Assembly: GCA_028683435.1 (NCBI GenBank)
Contig: JAQUIG010000006.1
Coordinates: 1 to 64,000, forward strand
Origin: Desulfuromonadaceae bacterium
GTDB taxonomy: Bacteria > Desulfobacterota > Desulfuromonadia > Geobacterales > Pseudopelobacteraceae
Direction: 5' to 3'
Length of the DNA: 64,000 nt
Shown here: in pieces, positions 15,862 through 25,414 of the stretch
Layout: every line of letters begins with the position of its first letter
Position numbering within the stretch: the first letter of the stretch is position 1
Made by a program: the position numbers and the translations under genes
The notes under the pieces: generated by a model
What the model saw: only the letters and a program-made list of their open reading frames with translations
What the model was told of the DNA's origin: nothing
Databases searched by the model: none

Positions 15862-16550
15862 AGTACACGCTCCGTCAGAGACAATTCGCGTACTTCACGG
15901 GCAAGCGGCAGCGTGATACGCCGTTTTTCAGCCATTGAGAAACGGTATAAGCGGTGAAAGAACGTTATCAGCGCGCCGACTTCCCGGCTGGTAGTGGCCA
16001 GAATATAGTCAACCACATCGTCTGGCACCCTGATCTGATGATCCTCGGCTACCTTCCTGATAATCATTCTCCGGGAGGTGTCATCAGACGTATCAAGCCT
16101 GGCGACAAGACCCCATAACAGCCGGGATGTCAGGTGATCGTCCATGTTGGCAAGATCACGCGGCGGCGTGGCTCCGGCCATGGCGATCGTGCGACCGGAG
16201 GTGTGAAACTCATTGAACAGCTGCCAGAGAGCCCGCCGCAAGTCAGGATCGTCCGGCATATCCTGCAGGTCGTCCACCACCAGCCCGCCGGCGGCTCGGA
16301 ATACCGCTGCAAGCCGTTCCGGGGATTGTTGTTCACGGAGCGAAAGGTAGGGGAAATTGCCTCCCGCAATGGAGCGGAGCAGGTGTGTTTTGCCGGATCC
16401 GGAGGGGCCATACAAGTACAGCAGAGCCTCAGAATCGGAAGGGTCGGCAATCCTTCGTGCAAATCTGAGCGCGGCTAGGTTTCCTTCACAGGATACAAAG
16501 CTGTCAAAGCTGAAGCTCGGGGTAATGGGAAAATCGAAGAACTGCTGCAT
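15858..16550 (-). CDS. hda: Hda-like DnaA-related AAA+ protein
   Basis: The 230-residue protein contains only the DnaA-type AAA+ module: Walker A GPSGSGKTH, Walker B LVVDDLQD, and an Arg-containing sensor 2 region near TSREVGALITFF. The DnaA DNA-binding domain is absent, as in Hda. An N-terminal QQFFDFP resembles the clamp-binding motif QL[SP]LPL/F that Hda uses to reach the sliding clamp. In Enterobacteria Hda stimulates DnaA-ATP hydrolysis. Here that role is inferred from architecture. It lies three bases after the ruvB stop. Confidence 0.75.
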   Translation of the reverse strand: MQQFFDFPITPSFSFDSFVSCEGNLAALRFARRIADPSDSEALLYLYGPSGSGKTHLLRSIAGGNFPYLSLREQQSPERLAAVFRAAGGLVVDDLQDMPDDPDLRRALWQLFNEFHTSGRTIAMAGATPPRDLANMDDHLTSRLLWGLVARLDTSDDTSRRMIIRKVAEDHQIRVPDDVVDYILATTSREVGALITFFHRLYRFSMAEKRRITLPLAREVRELSLTERVL

Positions 16551-16552
16551 GG

Positions 16553-17581
16553 CTAGAACAGATTCGACTGGGAGGATTCCGGAGCGATGCGGCCGAAATG
16601 CAGATAGGCCGCACGGGTAGCAACTCTGCCGCGCGGGGTGCGATTGATAAACCCGTTCTGAATCAGAAACGGCTCGTAGACATCCTCGATCGTATCACTC
16701 TCTTCGCTTATAGCAGCTGCAATGGTGTCCAGTCCTACCGGCCCCCCTCCGAATTTGTCAATAATAGTCAGCAGGATCATACGATCCATCTGGTCAAACC
16801 CCATCTCGTCTATTTCAAGCAACTTGAGAGTTTCCCGGACGACTTCAAGCGTTATGACACCATCTGCACGCACCTGGGCATAGTCACGCACGCGACGCAG
16901 CAGGCGGTTGGCGATCCGGGGGGTTCCCCGGCTGCGGCGGGCCAGCTCGGCCGCCCCGCGAGGGTCAATTTCCATCCCGAGAATACCGGATGAACGGCAG
17001 ATAATGGTGGCAAGTTCGTCGTAGGTATAAAATTCAAGTCGCGATATAACCCCGAAGCGATCGCGCAGCGGCGAGGAGAGAAGTCCGGCACGGGTGGTGG
17101 CGCCCACCAGCGTAAAACGTGGGAGATCCAGCTTGATCGAGCGGGCGCTCGGCCCCTGACCGATCATGATATCGAGCTGGTAATCCTCCATGGCCGGATA
17201 AAGTATCTCTTCGACTATATGGGAAATCCGGTGAATTTCATCGATAAAGAGGACGTCATGCGGCTCCAGGTTGGTCAGGATGGCGGCCAGATCGCCCGGC
17301 CGTTCAATGACCGGACCGGAGGTGGACTTGATGTTGACCCCCATCTCGCAGGCTATGATATTAGCCAGCGTCGTCTTGCCAAGCCCTGGGGGACCGTACA
17401 GCAGGACGTGATCAAGTGCTTCTCCCCTCCCCTTGGCGGCATCAATGAACAGGCGCAGATTTCCCTTTATCTTTTCCTGACCAATGTAGTCATCAAAGGA
17501 ACGTGGGCGCAGCGTTGCGTCATACTGACTGTCATCGTCCCGTTTTTCAGGGGTGATTGCGCGGATTGAACTTGAGTCCAT
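16553..17581 (-). CDS. ruvB: Holliday junction branch migration ATPase RuvB
   Basis: The protein of about 342 residues is a clear Ruv[15 protein letters not shown], Walker [10 protein letters not shown], Walker B LFIDEIHR, sensor 1 VGATTRAG, arginine finger region SPLRDRFG, and the C-terminal winged helix (TPRGRVAT). It drives Holliday junction migration with RuvA. Neither ruvA nor ruvC is adjacent. ATG 17581 has GGAG five bases upstream and overlaps the hisS stop. A GTG one codon earlier is the alternative. Confidence 0.95.
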   Translation of the reverse strand: MDSSSIRAITPEKRDDDSQYDATLRPRSFDDYIGQEKIKGNLRLFIDAAKGRGEALDHVLLYGPPGLGKTTLANIIACEMGVNIKSTSGPVIERPGDLAAILTNLEPHDVLFIDEIHRISHIVEEILYPAMEDYQLDIMIGQGPSARSIKLDLPRFTLVGATTRAGLLSSPLRDRFGVISRLEFYTYDELATIICRSSGILGMEIDPRGAAELARRSRGTPRIANRLLRRVRDYAQVRADGVITLEVVRETLKLLEIDEMGFDQMDRMILLTIIDKFGGGPVGLDTIAAAISEESDTIEDVYEPFLIQNGFINRTPRGRVATRAAYLHFGRIAPESSQSNLF

Positions 17582-18837
17582 CACTGCTCCGGCTTCCCGA
17601 CCAGCTTTTGTATCCCGGCAACAGTCAGTTCAGCATCAGCCTGGAGACCGTCAGCCATCCGCTTGAAGGAGGCTCGTCCGGACACCACCTCATTTCCTCC
17701 GATCACAACGCTATAACGCGCCTTGAGCTTGTCGGCCCGGCGCATCTGACTCTTCAGGCTTTTTCCTTCGTAATCCATCTCGACGCGAACTCCGGATTTC
17801 AACAGTCCATCCATCAGGCGGAATGCGGCATCGCGCTCACCATTCCCCATCGTTGCGATAAAGAGATCGGGAAGTGACACAAAATCCTGGCTGCCGAGCA
17901 GCAGTGCAACCCGCTCAAGCCCCAGAGCAAAGCCGATGCCGGGAATGGCCGGTCCACCCAGTTGCGAAATCAAGCCATCATAACGCCCCCCCGCAGCAAC
18001 GGCAGATTGCGAACCGAGCAGTCCGGTAACCATCTCAAAGGTCGTGCGGGTGTAGTAATCAAGTCCTCGCACCATGCGGTGGTTGATACTGTACGGGGTG
18101 GACGAAAGATCAAGATAGCGGCGTACAGAGCTGAAATGATCCTCGCAGCCGCTGCAGAGATGTTCCAGTACCGACGGAGCACCAAGAGTCGCCTCAACGC
18201 AGCCCGGCACCTTGCAGTCAAGTGTGCGGAGCGGATTGGTTGCAAAGCGTCGTTTGCAATCTTCGCAGAGATGCTCCATCCGCTCTTCAAGAAAACCCCG
18301 CAAAGCGTTGCGGTAGGCAGGACGGCACTCCGGACAACCGAGCGAGTTTATCTGCAGCGTCGGTTCAGTCAAGCCGATTTCGCGAAAAAAAGCCGTCAGC
18401 ATGTTCAGTACCTGTGCGTCCGCCAACGGGTCGTTGACTCCGGTTATTTCGGCACCGATCTGATGAAACTGCCGGTAGCGCCCTTTTTGCGGACGTTCAT
18501 AACGGAACATCGGCCCCATATAGTACAGTTTTGCAATCGGGTCCTGTGCATACAGCTTATGCTCGATAAAGGCGCGCATGACTCCGGCGGTGCCCTCCGG
18601 CCTCAGCGTGACGCTGTTTTCACCTTTATCGGTAAAGGTGTACATCTCCTTTTCGACAATATCGGTTGCATCGCCGATCGAGCGGCAGAATAGTTCGGTT
18701 TTTTCCAGAACCGGAACCCGGATCTCACCAAAACCGTTACGTTCAAAGACCCGGCGGGCCGTCTGTTCGATATACCGCCAGCGTCCGGATTCATCCGGGA
18801 GAATATCATTAAAACCTTTGACTGCTGTTAGTGCCAC
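17581..18837 (-). CDS. hisS: Histidyl-tRNA synthetase
   Basis: The 418-residue class II synthetase shows motif 1 near residues 45-80, motif 2 ([21 protein letters not shown]) and the His-specific [11 protein letters not shown] with motif 3 ([11 protein letters not shown]). A C-terminal anticodon-binding domain follows. It starts with GTG preceded by GAGGTG. A CxxC...CxxC-like set around 190-205 and 225-235 (CEDC, CSGC) suggests a small zinc knuckle. It is the first gene of the long leftward operon. Confidence 0.95.
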   Translation of the reverse strand: MALTAVKGFNDILPDESGRWRYIEQTARRVFERNGFGEIRVPVLEKTELFCRSIGDATDIVEKEMYTFTDKGENSVTLRPEGTAGVMRAFIEHKLYAQDPIAKLYYMGPMFRYERPQKGRYRQFHQIGAEITGVNDPLADAQVLNMLTAFFREIGLTEPTLQINSLGCPECRPAYRNALRGFLEERMEHLCEDCKRRFATNPLRTLDCKVPGCVEATLGAPSVLEHLCSGCEDHFSSVRRYLDLSSTPYSINHRMVRGLDYYTRTTFEMVTGLLGSQSAVAAGGRYDGLISQLGGPAIPGIGFALGLERVALLLGSQDFVSLPDLFIATMGNGERDAAFRLMDGLLKSGVRVEMDYEGKSLKSQMRRADKLKARYSVVIGGNEVVSGRASFKRMADGLQADAELTVAGIQKLVGKPEQ

Positions 18838-18876
18838 AGATCACCTCATAATTTAGAAAAGCGCAAGACAAAAACT

Positions 18877-18953
18877 AACCCCCCTAGCCCCCCTTATCAG
18901 GGGGGACTTTAAAGGCTCTCCCCTGATAAGGGGAGCGGGGAGGGGTTGGGGTT
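18877..18953. repeat. GC-rich double palindrome ahead of hisS
   Basis: Two palindromes sit back to back: CCCCCC-TTATCA-GGGGGG (18888-18905) and CTCCCC-TGATAA-GGGGAG (18918-18935). The outer C-runs and G-runs can also pair with each other. The layout resembles dispersed short repeats and may act as a terminator of the upstream gene or a leader structure of hisS. The terminator at 8225-8254 has a related core. Confidence 0.6.
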
Positions 18954-18971
18954 CAGCTGTAAGGTGAATTG

Positions 18972-20336
18972 TCAGTCACTGTGAGTTACGCGCCGAATGC
19001 AGTTCTTACCCGATGCTTTGCCGGCATACATGGCATTGTCGGCCATTTCAAGCAGTGCATCCTTGGATGCGGTATCATCAGGACAGCAGGCAAAACCGAT
19101 ACTGCAGGTCAAACGTATGACCTGCCCCTCAGAACCCTTAAAATGATGTATCTCAACCTGCCTCCGGATACGTTCGGCAACCAGTGCGGCCTTTTCACAG
19201 GGTGTTTCGACCAGTATGACGGTATATTCATCACCCCCGTACCGAATAACAATATCAATATCACGGACTGTTTTTTTGATCAGCGCACCGAATTCCGCCA
19301 GCACCCGACTCCCGACCAGATGTCCATGAGCATCGTTTACCTGCTTGAATGAATCCACATCGATGAAAAGAACCGCAAGATGCGAGGCATATCGCTCAAC
19401 CCTCTTCATTTCACGCTCAAGGGCAATATCCAGGTATCGATGGTTATAGAGGCCGCTGACATCGTCAATAAACGACAGATCTTTTGCTTTGGCAAACGTT
19501 TCGGCATTTTCAAAGGCGCGCAATGACTGCTCTATCAGGAACAGTATATTCTTTCTATATTTCTCACTATCAGGAAGCACGCAGGAAGGGTTATTCAGAA
19601 GTACAACCACTCCGAACAGATCAGCATGAGATCCCACCGGGATCAGGAAGGCTTCGGTGAAGCATTCCTGGACACACGCTGGGGAAAGGTGCCGATGCTG
19701 GATTGAAAACTCTGCCGCTGGCAATGCGGCAATCCGAGCGAGAATCTCTTCAAAAAGATATTTACCTGATGCGGTGGAAACCCCCTTGGTTATTTTGAGC
19801 TCCAAAACGCTTTCCACCATGAAAAATCCGAGGGCACGGCTGAGCCCAGCTTCGCGGGCGATAGTTTCAACAAGCAGGTAGTAGAGGTGTTCTCTGTCAA
19901 GACAGCCGGCAATGACCTGACTGGCGCGAAACAGCGAAAGCATGTTTTTAAGCTCTTCATTTTCATCGAGGAGACGACGCTGCTGGATACACTTGGCAAC
20001 GGAATGTTTTAGCTCATCGGGATTGACCGGTTTAACAAGGTAGTCACGGGCACCATGTTTCAGGGCAAAAACAGCAGACTCCAGATTAGCATTGCCGGTG
20101 ACCATGATGACATCAACCGTAGGATGGCTTTCGCGGACTCGTGAAAGGATCTCAAGACCACTGATATCAGGCATGACCAGATCAGTAATAACAAGCGAGT
20201 ACTGCCCGTTGGCAAGCATTTCAAGCCCGTCGTTCCCGCAGGAAGCTGTTTCAACCTGATACCCTTCGGCTTGCAGCAGGCTGGAGAACATTTCCCGGAA
20301 AAAACGATCATCTTCAACTAACAGGATCGTATCCAT
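18972..20336 (-). CDS. Receiver-GGDEF protein with Hypr signature, probable cyclic AMP-GMP synthase
   Basis: This 454-residue protein has a receiver domain (1-120, phospho-acceptor Asp52, Lys102), a GAF-like middle region (about 135-275) and a GGDEF domain (285-450). The active site reads GGDEY (367-371). The inhibitory site RxxD is present (Arg358-Asp361). Where canonical diguanylate cyclases have Asp (PleD Asp344, in GHDIGDEVL), this protein has Ser343 (GHLVGSRVL). That Asp-to-Ser change marks Hypr GGDEF enzymes such as Geobacter GacA, which make 3',3'-cyclic AMP-GMP. The domain order and position beside hisS also fit GacA as I recall it. Phosphorylation by an unidentified kinase should activate it. 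Confidence 0.85.
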   Translation of the reverse strand: MDTILLVEDDRFFREMFSSLLQAEGYQVETASCGNDGLEMLANGQYSLVITDLVMPDISGLEILSRVRESHPTVDVIMVTGNANLESAVFALKHGARDYLVKPVNPDELKHSVAKCIQQRRLLDENEELKNMLSLFRASQVIAGCLDREHLYYLLVETIAREAGLSRALGFFMVESVLELKITKGVSTASGKYLFEEILARIAALPAAEFSIQHRHLSPACVQECFTEAFLIPVGSHADLFGVVVLLNNPSCVLPDSEKYRKNILFLIEQSLRAFENAETFAKAKDLSFIDDVSGLYNHRYLDIALEREMKRVERYASHLAVLFIDVDSFKQVNDAHGHLVGSRVLAEFGALIKKTVRDIDIVIRYGGDEYTVILVETPCEKAALVAERIRRQVEIHHFKGSEGQVIRLTCSIGFACCPDDTASKDALLEMADNAMYAGKASGKNCIRRVTHSD

Positions 20337-20392
20337 TTAACGCCGCTCAATAAAGGGAATGTCTTAATATCACCGTATCTATGTACTCTATT

Positions 20393-22813
20393 TCACTGTA
20401 CGGAGTCAAACGGCAAAATATTTCCGGTGGGGCTGTAGGGGGTTGAAACAGACCAGCTGACTCCATCGGTAACGAGTTCAATCGTTCCGTCACGATCGGT
20501 TCTATAGGTCGGAATCCCTTTTGATCTCAGCAGATTAACCGTACGCGCCGAAGGCAGTCCGAAACGGTTCCCGGCCCCGGCAGAAATAAGCGCCACTCCC
20601 GGACGCACCCGTTCCAGAAATTCCTCCGACGTTGAGTAGCTGCTGCCATGGTGCCCGACCTTAAGAACAGTCGATTGCAGCTCATGACTACCGGCAAGCA
20701 TCGTCTGCTCAGCCTCAAAACCGGCATCGGCGCAAAAGATCATGCTGAAGGCACCATAGCGGAGGCGGAATACGAGCGATTGTTCATTTGCGCTCGATTC
20801 TTCATTCTCCGCCGTCTGCAGCGAACTGGCAGGTGAAAGGAACGTAACGGTAACCGGACCTGGTAGCGTAATAATATCCCCGGCAGCAAGGGTGCGTTGC
20901 ACCCTCCTTTTTTTGCTCAGCTCGCTTCTGATCTCGGCCGTTACATTTTTGATGCTCCAGAACTCACCGACCGGGAAATTCTTGATGATATACGGAAGTC
21001 CGCCGCTATGATCGGGGTGTTCATGCGTCGCTATCATCGTGTCAATCCGCCCGACATGCAACGCACCCAACGCCGGTGCCAGCATACGCTGGCCAAAATC
21101 GTGGCAGATATCGTGCAGATACCCGCCTCCATCAACAAGCATAGTCGAGCCATCCGGAAGTCTCACCAACATGGATTCGGCCTGACCGACACTGAGCATC
21201 GTAATATGCAGGCGCCCATCAGCCGCGTTGGCAGCGTAAAGATGCAGAATAGTTGCAGAGAGCGGAATCAGCAGACCAGAAACCCGAAGCAGAACCTTGC
21301 CCCTCAAAAAAGTCATACAGGTCATAAAGAGCAGAAAAAAGAACATATCCCACGCGGTGATGCCGTGAAAATTAAGTACCGGAAGGGAGGTACACCACAT
21401 GACGAACTTGTTCGAGACGGCAACCAGTGTCGCTGCCGGCCAGAGCAGCAGCGGAGCGGATGACGGAAAAATGACAACCAACGGGAGAGCAATAAATCCG
21501 GTCAGCACAGCACCGTAGCCCAGAAGCGGCACAATCAGAAAATTGGTCAGAATCCCGTTGAGAGATGCCACCTTAAAAACAAACAGTACCGGCAGCAGGG
21601 TCACACACGATGCCGCAGCTGATACAGCGACAAACTGGATTATACTGCGCAGCCAGGAATTATTTACATTTGCGGTACGCTTCATGATCTGTGGGACCGC
21701 AACAAGTATTCCCCACAGTGAGAGAAAAGATAGTTGAAATGAAACGTCAAAAAGGGTCGGCGGATTGATGGCAACAAGAAAAAACGCCGCCAGCAAGAGT
21801 GTATTGATTGAATCCTGTTCCCTTTCCGTAAAGAGCGCTGCGGCAAAAACCGTCAACATGATGACAGAGCGTGCTGTTGCCGGAGCAGAGCCGGTCAGGA
21901 GCAGATATGCCAGCATAGCTGGGACGGCAACCAATAATGCAACCCGGCGCACATTCCAGCGGAGCGCCGGATACTCAAACCGGGTCAGCAGCCATACAAC
22001 CATTATCATTATGAATGCCGCTATAATGCCGACATGGAAACCGGAAATTGACAGGATATGGTTGACGCCCGCCCTGGTATAGGCATCTGACAGATCGGCC
22101 GGAATCCTTCTCTGGTCACCGACAAGCAATGCCGCCAAGACAGAAGATACCCGTTCATCAGGAATTGAGCGTCTTATGGCGTCCCCCAGAAGTCGTGCCA
22201 TCCCGTCTATATCACGCTGGAAGGATTCCACTGCGGCGGCGCGAATGAGGACAATATCGCCTTGGGAGGCGACACGTCCGGTTGCTGATATTCCCTGCAA
22301 TGCAAGATAGCGGGGATAATTGAACTCACCCGGAAGGCCGAGCAGACGCGGCACAGCGACACGAGAGACGAAACGGATTCGGTCTCCGCGGGCCAGAGAA
22401 ACATCTCCCTCGCTCACATACAGCAGTAATAAACCGGACGCCGTTTCCGCACGCTTTCCGCTGAATATGCATTCGACCTGAACGGTCACGCGGCTTCCTT
22501 CCGGAGCAACCGAAGGGCGTGCTGAAATGACTCCTTCAATTGTTATAGGGGTATCGGAAGCTTTAGCAGTGATGGAGTACTTGGCTGTCCCCGGAGTCAA
22601 CCAGGGATACAGGGCAAACATGCCCCAGAAAAAGAAAAACAGGGCGGCAAAGGCGGAAAAAAAAACCGGTTTAGGCAGCAAGGATGCGAGCAGCAGACAT
22701 GTGAAAACAGCTAAAACGGAGGTTATATCAAAAAAACAGCCATTGAGTGCAGAGAGGGTCATCCCGGCAGTCATGGACAAAAAAGGGATCAGAAACGGCC
22801 AGCGGCGTGACAT
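20393..22813 (-). CDS. comEC: ComEC/Rec2 DNA uptake channel
   Basis: The protein of about 806 residues has the full ComEC layout: an N-terminal DUF4131/OB region (about 30-200), the competence membrane domain with many helices (about 220-510, including NHILSISGFHVGII), and a C-terminal metallo-beta-lactamase domain with THEHPDHSGG near residue 595 and GHHGSSYS. It carries single-stranded DNA across the inner membrane during transformation. ATG 22813 is chosen over an in-frame TTG nine bases upstream. It lies 56 bases before the GGDEF gene. Confidence 0.92.
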   Translation of the reverse strand: MSRRWPFLIPFLSMTAGMTLSALNGCFFDITSVLAVFTCLLLASLLPKPVFFSAFAALFFFFWGMFALYPWLTPGTAKYSITAKASDTPITIEGVISARPSVAPEGSRVTVQVECIFSGKRAETASGLLLLYVSEGDVSLARGDRIRFVSRVAVPRLLGLPGEFNYPRYLALQGISATGRVASQGDIVLIRAAAVESFQRDIDGMARLLGDAIRRSIPDERVSSVLAALLVGDQRRIPADLSDAYTRAGVNHILSISGFHVGIIAAFIMIMVVWLLTRFEYPALRWNVRRVALLVAVPAMLAYLLLTGSAPATARSVIMLTVFAAALFTEREQDSINTLLLAAFFLVAINPPTLFDVSFQLSFLSLWGILVAVPQIMKRTANVNNSWLRSIIQFVAVSAAASCVTLLPVLFVFKVASLNGILTNFLIVPLLGYGAVLTGFIALPLVVIFPSSAPLLLWPAATLVAVSNKFVMWCTSLPVLNFHGITAWDMFFFLLFMTCMTFLRGKVLLRVSGLLIPLSATILHLYAANAADGRLHITMLSVGQAESMLVRLPDGSTMLVDGGGYLHDICHDFGQRMLAPALGALHVGRIDTMIATHEHPDHSGGLPYIIKNFPVGEFWSIKNVTAEIRSELSKKRRVQRTLAAGDIITLPGPVTVTFLSPASSLQTAENEESSANEQSLVFRLRYGAFSMIFCADAGFEAEQTMLAGSHELQSTVLKVGHHGSSYSTSEEFLERVRPGVALISAGAGNRFGLPSARTVNLLRSKGIPTYRTDRDGTIELVTDGVSWSVSTPYSPTGNILPFDSVQ

Positions 22814-23041
22814 GACGGTCAATTATTCAAAAAAACAGAGCGGAACATGGATTCCCCGGAGTGACCGAAAGCTGGCGAACTATGGACATCGAACGCACCT
22901 CGTTGTATATCATAGGTCATGCCACTTGAAAACATGACAATTGAATGGTAGAAGTGTGGAGACGGTTGTAATAAAATCGCCTGCTGACAAAGATACAATT
23001 TCTAAAGGACCTTGCCGGATTTGTACAGCAAGAGCTGATTC

Positions 23042-24118
23042 ATGGACCAACAATACATGGAGACAAAAGGAATGAAGCAACATATTCTGATTGTTGATGA
23101 TGAAGAGATGATTCGAGATTTACTTTCTGCCACCCTGATGCAGGAGGAGTATATCTGTCATGAGGCGGCTAATGTTGAGGAAGCTTTTGCACTGCTGGGG
23201 GAACAACCGGTAGACCTCGTCATTTCAGACATTATGATGCCGGGCAGAAGCGGAGTTGAACTGCTGCGAGACCTGAAGAAAGCTAACCCGGATATCGCTG
23301 TTCTGATGATCACGGGGCTTTCCGACATGAATACCGCCATGGAATGCGTGCACCTCGGGGCTGACGACTACATAACCAAGCCGTTCGGCATCAATCGCGT
23401 GGTGTTGACCGTAAAAAATCTGATCGAACGGCGCGCCCTTGCCCTTGAAAAGAAGAATTATCAGATAAGCCTTGAGTACAAGGTCATGGAACAGACCGCG
23501 CAGATCCGCAAAACCATGAGTGAGCTATCCAGTGCCTATGATAATACCCTGACCGCACTGGTGAAGGCCCTCGATGCCCGTGAGCGGGAAGTTGGATCCC
23601 ATTCGGAAAGGGTTATGAACTTTGCCGCTTTTCTGGGGGGGAAGCTTGGAATGAACGACCGGGAACTTCATGATCTGGCAAAGGGAGCGCTGCTGCACGA
23701 TATTGGAAAGATCGGTATTTCCGACAACATACTGCTCAAAGCGGGGCCGCTTGATGAAGACGAGTGGATCGAAATGCGCAAACATCCTCAAGTAGGCCAT
23801 GCTATTTTATCCGAGATAGGCTTTTTAAAGGCGCCGGCTGAAATTATCCTCAGCCACCATGAGCGTTTTGATGGCAGCGGCTACCCGAAACAGCTCAAAA
23901 GGGAACAGATTCCGATCGGTGCTCGTATCTTTTCTGTTGTTGACACGCTGGATGCCATGACATCTGATCGCCCGTACCGGAAGGCACTCCCCTTTGACAT
24001 AGTCACTTCCGAAATCACCAAATACAGAGGGACTCAATTCGACCCGGTCATCGCCGACCTGTTTCTTTCGATTTCACGCAGACACTGGGAGGAATGTGCA
24101 GGAAAACGGTTTATATAA
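23042..24118 (+). CDS. Receiver-HD-GYP response regulator, cyclic dinucleotide phosphodiesterase
   Basis: The 358-residue protein has a receiver (about 12-130, Asp63, Lys near KPFG) and, after a helical linker, an HD-GYP domain (about 165-350) with HDIGKIG, ILSHHERFDGSGYP and the downstream DTLDAMTSDRPYR. All metal ligands expected of an active enzyme appear to be present. HD-GYP enzymes hydrolyse c-di-GMP, and some (PmxA of Myxococcus) prefer cyclic AMP-GMP. Lying only comEC away from a probable cyclic AMP-GMP synthase, this one could hydrolyse either. A second ATG (23072) with GGAG nine bases upstream is an alternative start. Confidence 0.85.
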   Translation: MDQQYMETKGMKQHILIVDDEEMIRDLLSATLMQEEYICHEAANVEEAFALLGEQPVDLVISDIMMPGRSGVELLRDLKKANPDIAVLMITGLSDMNTAMECVHLGADDYITKPFGINRVVLTVKNLIERRALALEKKNYQISLEYKVMEQTAQIRKTMSELSSAYDNTLTALVKALDAREREVGSHSERVMNFAAFLGGKLGMNDRELHDLAKGALLHDIGKIGISDNILLKAGPLDEDEWIEMRKHPQVGHAILSEIGFLKAPAEIILSHHERFDGSGYPKQLKREQIPIGARIFSVVDTLDAMTSDRPYRKALPFDIVTSEITKYRGTQFDPVIADLFLSISRRHWEECAGKRFI

Positions 24119-24151
24119 ACAAAAACGGGGTCAGCCTAAGCCGAACCCCGT
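24117..24151 (-). terminator. Intrinsic terminator of the fbp operon
   Basis: On the minus strand ACGGGGT and ACCCCGT form the stem (24145-24151 and 24125-24131), followed by TTTTTGTTT. It lies just after the small acidic-protein gene. Confidence 0.7.
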
Positions 24152-24175
24152 AGTAGACATCATGCAGAAGACCCT

Positions 24176-24457
24176 CTACTCTTCTTCCTGAGCGTCATCC
24201 TCCCCGCCATCTAAATCATCCTCTTCATACCGATCACCGTCATCCGTTTCCGCATCATCAAGCTCTTCAACAACATAACGCTCAGGAATCCGAAGTTCGT
24301 CCTCGGAGATCCTTTCAAAACGCTCCAGCAGGATGGAGTCCGTACAATAACGACCGCTTCTGCTATTGCACGAATCCAAATCACAGAGATCGAAGAGTTG
24401 AATCTCACTGCAGAGGCGCTGAGGCAAAACATCAGGTTTTTGATCAGGATTGTGCAT
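24176..24457 (-). CDS. Small acidic protein with Cys cluster, unknown function
   Basis: The 93-residue protein has a Cys-containing core (Cys16, then CDLDSCNSRSGRYC) and a very acidic C-terminal third rich in Asp and Glu. It begins 12 bases after the fbp stop and is followed by a good terminator, so it is the second gene of an fbp operon. The four Cys could bind a metal. I do not recognise a named family. Confidence 0.6.
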   Translation of the reverse strand: MHNPDQKPDVLPQRLCSEIQLFDLCDLDSCNSRSGRYCTDSILLERFERISEDELRIPERYVVEELDDAETDDGDRYEEDDLDGGEDDAQEEE

Positions 24458-24469
24458 GACGGTTTCTCG

Positions 24470-25414
24470 TTAACAGGCGCCGTTCAGAAACTCCGCTGCC
24501 TTGGCAACATCCTCTCTGCAGCCGATATATACCGGGCAACGTTGTTCAAGACCTTCCGGTATAATGTCAAGGATCGGAATCTCACCATTTGTGGCGGCAC
24601 CTCCGGCCTGCTCGATCAGAAACGCCATCGGGTTGAGCTCATACAGCAAACGCAGCTTGCCATTTGGGGCATCGCTGAGCGCCGGATACATGAAGACACC
24701 CTGCCCCTTCATAAGAATCTGATTGAAGTCAGGTACAAACCCACCGGAATAACGCAGCTTTGCACCCTTATCTTCCAGATAGCGGACAAAGCGCTCATTG
24801 CCTTCACTGTATTTCTTACGCAAGCCACCGGGAGAATAAATATTGCCGCACGACTGCATCCGGATATTTTCACGGGTAAGCGTATATTCCATCAACTGAT
24901 TCATTGTAAACTCGAATACCCCTTTACCAACCGAATAAACCAAAGAGACGCGAGGGCCGTACAGGATATAAATGGAACCGACCATTTTTCTTCCGGGTTG
25001 AAGCAGATCATTTCCCTGGTAGATGCCGACAATGGTGCCGACCGCCAGATTGACATCAACCAGCGAAGAGCCGTCCAGCGGGTCGTAGGCAACCGAAAAC
25101 ATCCCCTGCGGGTTGCTGGAAACCTGAAATATATCATCCATTTCTTCTGATGCGATGTTGCAGACAACACCTGAATGCTGCAGCCGCTTGCGCAGAATAC
25201 GATCGGAAAGGACATCGAGGGCAAGTTGCTCTTCGCCGTACAGGTTGGAAGTACCGGCCACGCCCAGCTCTCCGGTTCGAACTGCGTTGATCACATATTT
25301 GCTCGCTTCGGCAATTTCACAAATAAGGTGGACAAGATTGCCGCTGATGTTCTGATCACGCAGATGCTGACGCAGATCAATCTGAAATTTTGTCTTGCCT
25401 GGCTGGCTGGGCAT
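24470..25414 (-). CDS. fbp: Class I fructose-1,6-bisphosphatase
   Basis: The 314-residue protein shows the class I FBPase pattern: ASEEMDD, the metal site DPLDGSS, later LRYSGGFVPDFNQIL, and KLRLLYELNPMAFLIEQAGG. It makes fructose 6-phosphate in gluconeogenesis, which an acetate- or lactate-grown Geobacter needs. GGAGGAAGC stands directly before the ATG. A small acidic protein is cotranscribed. Confidence 0.94.
   Translation of the reverse strand: MPSQPGKTKFQIDLRQHLRDQNISGNLVHLICEIAEASKYVINAVRTGELGVAGTSNLYGEEQLALDVLSDRILRKRLQHSGVVCNIASEEMDDIFQVSSNPQGMFSVAYDPLDGSSLVDVNLAVGTIVGIYQGNDLLQPGRKMVGSIYILYGPRVSLVYSVGKGVFEFTMNQLMEYTLTRENIRMQSCGNIYSPGGLRKKYSEGNERFVRYLEDKGAKLRYSGGFVPDFNQILMKGQGVFMYPALSDAPNGKLRLLYELNPMAFLIEQAGGAATNGEIPILDIIPEGLEQRCPVYIGCREDVAKAAEFLNGAC

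Noticed and set aside
17962..18693. Open frame of 243 codons on the plus strand
   Set aside because: It lies wholly antisense to hisS, which has all synthetase motifs. The antisense product has no recognisable domain.
18972..20336. GGDEY taken as a degenerate, inactive GGDEF domain
   Set aside because: The Tyr is a conservative change at the last position, and the metal-binding and nucleotide-contact residues (Asp326, Asn334, GGDE) are intact.
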